Part shown: positions 55,067 through 64,000 of the stretch, piece by piece
Position numbering within the stretch: the first letter of the stretch is position 1
How the letters are laid out: every line of letters starts with the position of its first letter
NCBI GenBank assembly: GCA_020137815.1
Contig: CM035359.1
Span: 5,652,679 to 5,716,678 of the forward strand
Reading direction: 5' to 3'
Source: Hormiphora californensis
Taxonomy: Eukaryota > Ctenophora > Tentaculata > Cydippida > Pleurobrachiidae
DNA length: 64,000 nt
The notes under the pieces: model-generated
Told to the model about the DNA's origin: nothing
The model's database searches: none
The model's input: only the letters and a program-made list of their open reading frames with translations
Program-made: the position numbers and the translations under genes

Positions 55067-56856
55067 ATGTGTATGGATTCTAAGTTCATCGCATGCCTCC
55101 TAGTCACTCTTCCCCTCCTCGGCTCATCGCAATACACAATAAATGGAAGGCTAGAGGATTTTGAGTTCAGCAATTACGCCCTTGAACTAGAGATAACTGA
55201 CACCGAAACACGATTTGGATCCAACAACCTGACTTACACGACCGCTTTTATCCAATATGTAAATTCGGAAAGCTACGAATACGATATAGTGGATTTTTAC
55301 CTTACATGGTCTCAGCTGCCGTACAGTGGAACTCATTTTCGGGAATTGTACGCGTATTCAGGATTTTATAACGGCCCGTGCCTAATTGGGAAAACCGGTG
55401 GAGGGATATTCTCGGTGGACAATGTTAACATAAGAACATCTGGAAAATGGCAGATAATGAGTTCTGGTAGATCGGAGTACTTGGAAGTTCTGTACAATGA
55501 GCATCTCTTTCTCTCACTCAACTTGAGTCAGATAAAGATAGATTGTTCATTTTCGACGAACTGGATTGATTTTCAGGAACCAGTTACAGTGGATCTGTTT
55601 TACTTTACTGGCACCTACAGCATGGGTAGGAAGTTATTGCAGTCGGACCCTGATTTACCGGGATGCTTGAGGGAAAGGGTTGGGTTTTGCACGGGTTTTG
55701 GTAACTAGGGGGCCGCTAAATCGAGGTTCGACTGTAAAAATCTCCTTTTTATTATCTTCTTGAAGGAGCAAAAGAATCTTTTACTTTGTTTACAATGTTT
55801 ATTGAAGTAGGTTTGCATTACTTGGTGACGCAGTCACCCTTACAACTCCCACGCGTAGCAGAGAAGCAGAGAGGTGCCACCAAATATATTACCAACTGTT
55901 GACTGTTCTAAAATTTCAGATTGGTTGTGGCAGGAACGGAGTTCAGAGAACACGGATGCAGTAAGTCTAGCTGATGACGAACCAAGAGTTACAATCACCC
56001 AACTTGCAAGCTACAGCTTTCTGAAGTCAGGTATGTTGCGGATGATCAAACGTGTTCCGAAGCACAAAAGGTCTTGTTTGGAAGCTGAGATTTGAACGTG
56101 CGAAAATTCCAAAATCTCAGGGACATGATATATTGGCACTTCGATTGCTAAGTATCATATTTTGATTTGAAAAAGGATAAAAATCGATATACCCAATGTT
56201 TAGGAGAGACATATGAAAACAAACTGGTTATATCTGATTATGATTCAACATGGTGGATTTTTACAAACCTAACGGTTACGCATACAGGTAAGACTACTGT
56301 ACTACTAAATTTGTCGATCCTCGTATCTTATTTCTATTAGCCTAATCATTCTGGAAAGCTGCTTCCATGCTAGATCTTAATTCCATTCAGGCGATAAGTA
56401 CACCGTTGAGTTATCTGGATACTCGAATTTGGATGGATCAGGTTTAACGGATAATTTTCCAATACTGCAACAAGAGTTTAACACAACAGTAACTTTGGAG
56501 ATTGTATTAGGAAAGTTTGATCTCAAATTTACCCTTGGTAACCAGACAACAACAGTTTTGACTTGGGATACTGGCATAAGCGACATTTATAATGTCCTTG
56601 TCACCAGCCTCACTGGCTACATTCAAATCGGTAAGTTGAGTTCAGCTGTTGCAAACAAGAAAACGAAACAGGATCTGTACGGATCTGTATACAGATCCGT
56701 TGCTGCTCACTTGGTATACCTAGTGAGCAGCAACTATTTTATGTCCGCTAATTCATTGTTTACTATGGTTACTATGGTTACTATCTTTAACAGATTGGCC
56801 GGTTTGTAAAAGTCAAACACAAAGTGGAACTAAGGTCAACCTTTCTGTTAAAAAAG
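55067..56856 (+). CDS. GPCR N-terminal modules (exons 1-5), no known domain
   Basis: Exon 1 gives the signal peptide and about 165 aa of beta-rich sequence ([20 protein letters not shown] ... [11 protein letters not shown]). Exons 2-4 give a second stretch with [20 protein letters not shown] and SLTGYIQI. Exon 5 encodes a short linker with one Cys. Many N-x-S/T sites suggest an extracellular position. Nothing here matches a domain with confidence. MCMDSK offers two starts six bases apart. Confidence 0.75.
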
Positions 56857-59800
56857 GTACGTGTTAAAGTAAACACTTAAGTAAAACAGCTAAGTGTTCA
56901 TAACCATTCTATCAACAGGTACAGATATAATTTCGCTCAACAAACCGGTCTCGTCATCGACTCAAAACGTAATCGGCAGGGCATACTCTGTGGTAGATGG
57001 TGAGATATCAGGAGAAATCAGTACTACACTAAGGTAAGTACCAAGATGGGTATAGATATTGATAGACTTATCATGTGAGTGATTTAATATAATCACTCCA
57101 TTATACATAATGGAGTGATTATTTTATACATCGAAGCAACACATTTTCCATTTCAACTTTTCAATTTCAACAACTAGCGGTCCCGGCCATCCTACGGACA
57201 TGACTTAGAACTATCTCTCATATATTAATGAGGTATAATGTGTTTCTTTTCAGGAAGTATTGCTCACAAGAAGAAACTTACAACTGATGGGAACTACCTC
57301 TACATTGATTTACTTGGAATCTACAAAGTATACAATATTGTCATCTACCAAAGGTCGCCAACTTCAAACTGTTTCGCGTACACCGACAAATACTTGAACC
57401 AGCTTGAGGTAAGCACTGATTTTTATTTTTAACACACGATACTATATAAGTGAATAGCGAAGAATCTCAATGGGCCTCGATGATGCATTAGAACACAACG
57501 TCAGTTATGTGGCCCTGCGACATACACGGACTTACATAATATATGTTATTGATTTCAGGTTTTCGTCGTACATAACGGAGAAAAACAACTGTGCGGGATT
57601 GTATCAGAGACACAGGCCACCAGACAAGTCATTGAAATGGAGTGTAGCACAGATGGGTTTTACGGGAATGCAGTGCTACTGAGAGGAAGCAGTATTACAA
57701 TGTGCGAAGTTTCAGTTTATGGTAGGTAAAATCCTACTTTGTTTTGTTTAATGACATTTAAACCCTTTTTATTTAACAAATAGCGCAGGGAGAAAGGATC
57801 GAGCAAGGCAAGACGCAAGTCCTACTATCGGTTCGAGAACCCAGTTTGTTTGTATACTACCTTCAACAATCTTGTCCAATGTTTCAGTCCACTCTCATTT
57901 TAAGTTTATTTTCATTTAGGAATTTCAAGAGATCTTGTGGAGGAATACGACAGTAGTACGGAAAATATACTGCTAGAAAGCGACACTCAGTTGCAGTCAT
58001 TACAGTGCTCTATCACTGATTCGTTCTTAGACGAGCTTTACTTCATGGGAATCAGGGACATGGATTTCACATTATCAGTCGATGGATCCATCGAATTGGG
58101 TATGTTTTTTTAGAAAAAGGATTTGAAATAGCGTGTATCACAAGCTAGATGTATAAAGTTCCACTTAGATGCAATGGTCGTTAAATTTGAAACACCTCAG
58201 ATCGATTGTTTCTATTCGCATTCTAACCATAATTCCCACACTATTATTTAGATGAAAATTGTTCTGATGAGATGCTAGATAATAAAAACCCGTGCTGTAA
58301 GTACTAATTATATGGGGTGGGAGGGTCCAAAGTATAATGATAGCCACTTAAAAAGAGTACCCGAGACGGATTATCAATATATGATTGGGTTACAATGGGT
58401 CCCTCTGCCCGAACGCAGAACAATACAACCCGTGTATAATTCTTCTGCGTTCCATGCCATCATTCCAATTTCAGTTTGCTGGGATGGAGACCAGAGTTCG
58501 TATCGAGGCACCACGAATGTAACAATAACTGGTGAACCCTGTCAGGCTTGGTCATCACAGTCGCCTGTTGATCACGACCGTACACCCGAATTGTAAGTGC
58601 AGTCAAAAAAGGTCTGAATCAGTGATTCACACCTCACCGTGTCTAGTGATTGTCCCTTTCACCACTGATGTCTCTAGTGGGTTGTGTAGAATTACAAAAA
58701 TCGATTTCAGATGGCCTGCTGCTGGTCTAGTTGAGAATTTTTGCCGAAATCCCGATGGAGAGACAGGGGCATGGTGCTACAGGGATATTACACCTTACAA
58801 TGAAAATTTTCGATTTGATTATTGTGGCGTGCCAACTTGTGAAAATAATCCAAATGGTAAGTCATAATCGTTTACTTGGACTCCAATAGTTGGAGCTCAA
58901 GAGGTTATTACCCACGACGATATATAATAGGAGCTTAAAAGAAAATCCAGAGACCAACTTTAGAGTTTAATATATTTTAATGAATATAACTGGATTTTTT
59001 CAGGGAAGAATGTAAGCTCTCTAATATTCAACTGGGACGCCAATGTAGCTGCCTCGAATAGGAAAGCAGACGCCTCATGCATTGCAACAGTAGATACGAC
59101 TAAAAATGGAACGCTCATTTTCCAAACATCAAAAACTGTTGAACCAGGTTTATTTTTATCAATGCAAGCATCCCAGTAAATCGGGGTCCGACTGTACAAA
59201 CAACATGTTTCATGCCAAAAATTGTCATTGATACATTGAGTTCCCCCATGTAATGGGTTCCTCACTATACTCGCTCAATTATTTTGCTAAAATACTTTCA
59301 GAGTCGATCGAGATAAAGTCTGGACTAAATTCCTATGCCCTGAAAGGCGATGTGAGCAGCATCACGTGCGCTGTTACCTATGATACTTTTGATGAATATT
59401 CCAAGTTCGGTATCACGGACTTGACATTCAACATCAGTCTAAATGGAGAATTTCGGAAAGGTACAGAATTATTACTTTAAATGTGGATAGCAGCAGGACA
59501 TTTAAAATTTACTTGAAATAAAATGCTCGACAATGTTACCTGGAGCTTGGACTAATCGCAACATCTCGTTTCGGTCAGTTTACAAATTAGATAGCATTGA
59601 ATAACATCAATATTTTGCAGGATTTAGCTGTTCTCTGAACTCCGATAAAAACTCTTCGTGCGGTAGGTCAGATTTGCAGTGAAAGTTTTTGAAAAAAATT
59701 TACCCCTCTGGTGAGGTGTGAGCAGAGAATTTAGAAATATATTAGCTATCAAACTACAGTGGGAAACCAATTTACCGGGCGCCCGTGGGCACTCCTAATT

Positions 59801-62095
59801 CCGATACCAAAACCCTTTCCCCCCGAGCATCATGGTAAATCGGGGTCCGAATGGACATTGGACCCACGAGCGTATCATCACACTTCTTATCTATCTTCTT
59901 ATCTATCAAACACTTTTTTCAGTGTGTTGGGACGAGGATCAAAGTCACTATCGGGGCTACAAGAATGTGACAAAGAATGGCACATCTTGCCAAGATTGGT
60001 CCTCCCAATACCCACATACGCACGATTTTACACCGGAAAAGTAAGCACACAATTGCTTGTACAGTGTACACCGAATTCAAATTTTCATAAATTATGGTCA
60101 ATTCATATTAAACTACAATAACTGTATAAAGAGTCTTTAATTCTATTGCTTTAATTAATTACAACGAAGTAAAACAACTACGTATTTAATTAATTAGATT
60201 GCAAATAACATCATCTTTCAGCTACCCAACATATGGCCTTGTTGACAACTATTGTAGAAACCCGGACGGGGAAACCGGTGCATGGTGTTACACAACAGAT
60301 ATTAACTACCGTTGGGACTTTTGCGATGTACCAAACTGCTCGGGGCAAACGAGTAAGTGAAATGCTTGTGTGTTTATGAGGTACGCTCAGTAGGTCCTCA
60401 TGATGGCATATTAGATACTATCAATACGCCTCCCCGGACGCCTCCCCGGACCCCGAAAGAAGTTATTGTCCTTGCTTTCAAGTATAATTTTAACATGGTT
60501 CTTCATGGCACAGGTTTTAATTTCTCAAGTGTTTCCTTCGAAAATGAGTATCCCATTGAAGGACGTGTGGAGATATTTTGCTTGGTTAGTGCTTCGCTAG
60601 AAGATGGATCAGAGGAGAAAATACTCAGTACCAACGCTATAGTAAATGTTCTAAAACCTGACGGTAAGACACATATTAGACATTTTTAATGTATATTTTG
60701 ATTGCAGAAAACTCAAAAGCCATAAAATGTGTGTTCCACTTGTAAATAACTGATTTATCAGTTATTTACAAGTGGAACACACATTTTATGGCTGGAATCG
60801 AAAAGAATTTTTATTATAATAAAAATTATTTTCGATTCCAGACTTTTCATATGTGATGGAGACCCGAACTTGGGATAACCCTGGACTGGAGGAGGAGTCT
60901 ATGAAGTGTACCCATGCTCAATACAAACCCGGGGTTTACATGTGTCCTGGTGATAGCGGGGGAGTGTACCAGGTCCTGGATACCTCCGGGGGGACATGCG
61001 TATTCGATAAGAAATGTGCAGGAGATTATAAGAGTTACCAAGCGTGTGGATGTCCGTTGATATCGATTATAGACACTACTGCAGTAAGTTGTTACATGGT
61101 CTGTAAAGATAATAGCTTTACAGAATTTTGCTATTATATATGTGGCCTAAAACAGCTACCCAAGATTTAATCTGTTAAGTTAGCTGTCATCTAACATCTT
61201 CAATTATTGAAATTATGTAATTCATCAACCATGCGGCTTATGATTTACAATTTTCTATCACAGGAAACGTTGGAGATACAGTCAACTGTCTGTGCGGATT
61301 TGGACGGCAACATAATTTCAGTTTGGACGGATAACTTGTGCGATGGAATTGTAAGAGAGTAATCAATCAAATTTTTAAAACAATGAAATTATCACTAATA
61401 TATGTTATGCTAATTATACACGTTCTTGATTGTATAGATATTTAAGAAAACTAATTTACTAAACAGAATACATTATTTCCAGTGTTTGTGTGCAAACTGC
61501 GAAGATGAGGAAGGTCCAGACTGTGAAAAGGATTCATCATCTAAATCAAAAGATGAAGAATTTACCTGCAACGACGTCTACAAAACTACAATATCAATAG
61601 ACAAAAAGTGTGATGGTAAACCGAGTTGTAAGAACTCTATGACAACGGTTACCCTTAGTAACAATGACACCCTGACACCCTACAACTATGAAGATGAGTA
61701 TGGGTGTCACAAGACACCGCTTCCAGGGAACTACGTGGATTATTGCACCGTGACACCTGCGAGGTAATAAAACAAGCTGAGATCTGATCAAACGACAAGA
61801 CACAAAAAACGACAAGTATTTTTATTTGACTTTAATACTCAAAAGTGTCCCATACAACAACAACCTCTATTCACAGCGGCACGGAAATAAACAAATGGCT
61901 TCCCCCGGAGAACTACTGTTTCTCAGACGAGATTTGCAAGGGCTCAACCGACATCGCACAACTTCCATATCATATGTGTACAACGGATTTCGAGGCTTTG
62001 GAGTGCACTCTAAATGGAGAGAGGTAAGGCGAGAGTAGTTCACATATATACTTATAATCTGGTAACAGACAGTGTCATCTTGCGGAGAAGAACAC

Positions 62096-62156
<61 letters not shown>

Positions 62157-64000
62157 TTGATTGTAGGAACTAAGTTATGGTCGGACCCCGATTTACCTGG
62201 ATTCTCGACGACCGGTAAATCGGGGTCCAACTGTTATACTGACCACTTCTATAGATATATATCCGTTATATATCAGGCATGGTTGTCCTGCCATTACGCA
62301 AGATGCAAAAGTTCTATTACCCAAAAGTTCTATTACCCAAAAGTTCTATTACCCAAAAGTTCTATTACCCAAAAGTTATATTACCCAAAAGTTATATTAC
62401 CCAAAAGTTACATTACCCAAAAACATTTTCAGCAACACCGTCTACAAGTTCCAACTGTGTGATGGATTTGCTGAGCATGGAACGTACTGTGATAAGGAGT
62501 GGCGAACATGGGTGGACTGCCCTTCGCATAATCAAACCACCGATCTTACATGTTTAGTGAAGGGAGAAAACACCACTATTGACACGAAACTAACATGCGA
62601 TAAACATAAAGTCTGTGAGGATGGAAGGGATGAGTTTTGCATTATTTCAAATTCATTGACCAACACCAGCTACTACCGCTTTGATAAGGATGAGGACACT
62701 GACTACACACTGTGCCCGTGGGACAATGAGTACAAGTTTTATAGCATTCCCTCCTCTAAAGTCTGCGATGGGTTCGGTGATTGTCCCACCATCAGTATCG
62801 GGGGTATACGTTACTCCGAGGAAAGTAGTTGTGTGGGCACGGGAAATACTCGTTTGAGAGGCTGGGAAATGGTCGGAGATAGGGTCTTTGCTGCTCCATG
62901 CTTACCTGGTATTGGGAATTCGAGATGCGAGGAAACTGAGGTTGTCATAGCAACTGGAATTGTCAAGTATTTGATTTACGATCAGGGCAATTTCCAGTGT
63001 GAAAACGCCTCGGGTGCAGTATATGCTCTAGCTGCAACCCTTGGCTTGTGCGGAGATGATTCAATATATGTCATGCAGTTGGTAAACAAAACTGCGACCC
63101 TAACTGGCTATGAAACCCTCTATGCTGAAAATGCTGATACTAATTCCATCGGTTCTCTCCTCTACAACAACTCCACCTCGATCACTATCTTCACCTGTGA
63201 CAACGGAATTGATATTGAATCGGGGAAAGTGTGCGATTATCACAATGACTGCGGGGACAACTCAGATGAAAACTCGTGTTGGAACAGATACAAGTGCAGT
63301 AGTGATTACACGACTAGTACATCGACTATCCAGAAAACCAAATTGTGCGACGGGGTGTTTGATTGTCCGGCAAAAGATGATGAGTGCAGCGTGTTCTGCA
63401 AGGCCAATACTGATGGGAAGGTCGTGTGGAGGATGATAAGCAGCGTAGTTTACCGAGTTTTGGCCATCATAATTGCCATCTTCTCTTTGTTAGTTAACTT
63501 TGCTTCCTTAGGCCTGTTCTTCTGGAACTTAAAGACTAAAAAGGACGTGGCATTTAGTATTTTGGTGAATGATGTGCTTGTGGCGCTAATTGCACTGGGC
63601 GATTTCATGGTTGGTATTTACCTGCTTCTGGTGTTTTCATACGACCAGATATATGGGGATGATTATTGCAGCGAGCGGCTGGAATGGCTGTCCAGTAATA
63701 CGTGCAGTTTCATTGGCGTTGTCAGCACCTTCGGGAACCAGCTCTCCCTTCTCTCGATGACACTCCTTTCAATCTATCGACTGGTTTCCATCAAAACAAT
63801 GATGATATTTTCATCGATAAGCAAAAAGAAGCTAGTCAGTCTGGTTGCTATGGTAACACTTATCACAGTTTACTCTCTTGGCATTTCGGTGGTGCCTATC
63901 CTCAAAGAAAGTGAGAATTACTTTGTCAATGGGTTGTACCTACCGGAAAATCCGATAGTTTTGGATGCACAAAACAAGTCGAAGTTAGGTTTAGAATTTA
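55067..64000 (+). CDS. Large GPCR with fucolectin-like, kringle and LDLa modules (3' end beyond window)
   Basis: Twenty-three exons join in phase to about 1,680 aa and stay open at the window edge: 55067-55625, 55920-56030, 56204-56287, 56391-56630, 56794-56856, 56919-57033, 57258-57408, 57559-57721, 57920-58099, 58252-58296, 58475-58592, 58711-58856, 59004-59147, 59302-59460, 59621-59662, 59923-60040, 60222-60352, 60514-60663, 60842-61083, 61264-61350, 61483-61763, 61877-62023 and 62433 onward. A signal peptide ([16 protein letters not shown]) precedes two unassigned beta-rich modules, a fucolectin-like module, two kringles, Cys-rich LDLa-like segments and a 7TM domain. Most ectodomain introns are phase 1, as expected of shuffled modules. 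It is a cell-surface receptor; the ligand is unknown. The exon 7 acceptor (GGAAG) is the least certain. Confidence 0.85.
55648..55735. mobile_element. Short pogo-like MITE, CGGACCCTGATTTACC ends
   Basis: AGTCGGACCCTGATTTACCG opens and TAAATCGAGGTTCGACTGT closes the segment as inverted copies. Related copies occur at 17240-17385, 59150-59200, 59756-59856 and 62172-62237. The C-A-G-T-x-G-x-A-C-C-x-C end style is that of pogo/Tigger-type elements. Confidence 0.55.
56670..56740. repeat. Pair of small palindromes in GPCR intron 4
   Basis: ACGGATCTGTATACAGATCCGT is followed directly by GTTGCTGCTCACT...AGTGAGCAGCAAC. Another perfect palindrome, AATCACTCCATTATACATAATGG..., lies at about 57091-57120 in intron 6. 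Confidence 0.75.
56919..57721 (+). CDS. GPCR fucolectin-like (FTP, F5/8C fold) module, exons 6-8
   Basis: The order fits the eel-fucolectin/tachylectin-4/pentraxin-1 family: [20 protein letters not shown] near the start, [16 protein letters not shown] in the middle, and CEVSVYG at the end, corresponding to the family's LCEVEVYG signature. Members bind fucose or other glycans. A Cys pair (LCGIV and MECST) sits as expected. The calcium and fucose ligands were not checked residue by residue, so sugar binding is inferred. Confidence 0.7.
58475..58856 (+). CDS. GPCR kringle domain 1 (exons 11-12)
   Basis: Kringle hallmarks in order: [48 protein letters not shown] and DYCGVPTCE, with all six Cys. 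The intron splits the domain at the same place as in kringle 2. Kringles are small three-disulphide protein-binding modules. Confidence 0.9.
59923..60352 (+). CDS. GPCR kringle domain 2 (exons 16-17)
   Basis: [56 protein letters not shown] and DFCDVPNC, with six Cys. Both exons have the same phases as in kringle 1, and the first is also 118 bp long. Confidence 0.93.
60720..60842. repeat. Two adjacent palindromes at the exon 19 acceptor of the GPCR
   Basis: The first is a perfect hairpin, arms GCCATAAAATGTGTGTTCCA and its complement (about 60719-60795). The second (about 60795-60841) pairs TGGAATCGAAAAGAATTTTT with its near-complement and ends at TTCCAG, the acceptor itself. Confidence 0.8.
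60842..63435 (+). CDS. GPCR Cys-rich stalk with LDL-receptor class A repeats
   Basis: Cys-rich sequence in exons 19-23. One classical LDLa repeat is clear ([20 protein letters not shown], then [10 protein letters not shown], about 63190-63280). A second follows ([14 protein letters not shown], about 63345-63390). Degenerate ones are suggested by [21 protein letters not shown] and [10 protein letters not shown]. LDLa repeats bind calcium through acidic DxSDE residues; several here lack them. Confidence 0.8.
62098..62152 (+). repeat. AT microsatellite in GPCR intron 22
   Basis: About 54 bp of uninterrupted TA dinucleotides. Confidence 0.92.
62172..62237. mobile_element. Short pogo-like MITE in GPCR intron 22
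   Basis: TTATGGTCGGACCCCGATTT on the left pairs with AAATCGGGGTCCAACTGTTA on the right, leaving a tiny core. Same family as 55648-55735. Confidence 0.65.
62305..62422 (+). repeat. 16-bp tandem repeat before GPCR exon 23
   Basis: About seven units of AAAAGTTCTATTACCC, with later units reading TTATATTACCC and TTACATTACCC, end about 15 bp before the acceptor of the last exon in the window. Confidence 0.88.
63436..64000 (+). CDS. GPCR seven-transmembrane domain, TM1 to about ECL2 (truncated by window)
   Basis: TM1 is [20 protein letters not shown] (Asn in the 1.50 position). TM2 is [20 protein letters not shown] (Asp 2.50). The conserved Cys before TM3 is in SSNTCSFIG, and TM3 ends [16 protein letters not shown], with YR in place of the usual DR(Y). 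TM4 is [20 protein letters not shown]. It is rhodopsin-class, nearest in design to LDLa- or leucine-rich-repeat-bearing receptors (GRL101, RXFP/LGR); the remaining helices lie outside the window. Confidence 0.85.
   Translation, partial: MSSVVYRVLAIIIAIFSLLVNFASLGLFFWNLKTKKDVAFSILVNDVLVALIALGDFMVGIYLLLVFSYDQIYGDDYCSERLEWLSSNTCSFIGVVSTFGNQLSLLSMTLLSIYRLVSIKTMMIFSSISKKKLVSLVAMVTLITVYSLGISVVPILKESENYFVNGLYLPENPIVLDAQNKSKLGLEF

Overview
The window is nuclear DNA from an animal. Genes are split by many short GT-AG introns, the gene families are metazoan (two-pore K+ channel, ACBD6, RalGAP beta, a rhodopsin-type GPCR with lectin, kringle and LDLa modules), and CR1/L2-type non-LTR retrotransposons and fold-back elements are present. 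No marker names the species. A marine invertebrate, possibly an early-branching lineage, fits best, but that is inference.

Layout. 1-7.6 kb: mostly repeats, namely a retrotransposon ORF1 remnant, a 2 kb fold-back element (2882-4889), a T-shaped stem-loop (5614-5679), and a CT-rich, homopolymer-stretched block that looks like unpolished read sequence. 7.6-10 kb: the 3' five exons of an unidentified plus-strand gene (7961-9625). 10-20.6 kb: another homopolymer-distorted block, a 3.2 kb terminal-inverted-repeat element carrying a nested 1 kb palindrome, and many GA/CT microsatellites. 20.6-28.5 kb: a complete two-pore-domain potassium channel gene (plus), preceded by an upstream ORF whose stop overlaps the channel start. 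28.7-32.7 kb: ACBD6 (minus), convergent with the channel gene and holding an intron-nested plus-strand gene for a membrane protein. 33.3-52.3 kb: a RALGAPB orthologue (minus) of 31 recognised exons; a 4.8 kb retrotransposon, a TTAA-flanked palindrome and a TA-flanked element sit in its introns. 55.1-64 kb: the 5' 23 exons of a very large GPCR gene (plus), open at the window edge.

The exon models were built by hand. Reading-frame phase is consistent across every junction listed for the channel, ACBD6, RALGAPB and the GPCR. The exceptions are one single-base frameshift in a G-run of RALGAPB exon 29 and a few less certain acceptors, which are noted.

The most interesting points are: (1) the GPCR ectodomain, with a fucolectin-like module, two kringles inside a duplicated five-exon cassette, and LDLa repeats before the 7TM; (2) minisatellites in RALGAPB that amplify splice junctions, about eight tandem 5' splice sites at exon 13 and about fifteen tandem 3' splice sites at exon 4, with smaller tandem duplications over other acceptors; (3) repeated kilobase-scale palindromes, two of them in introns; (4) signs of an assembly patch around 6.5-11.2 kb.
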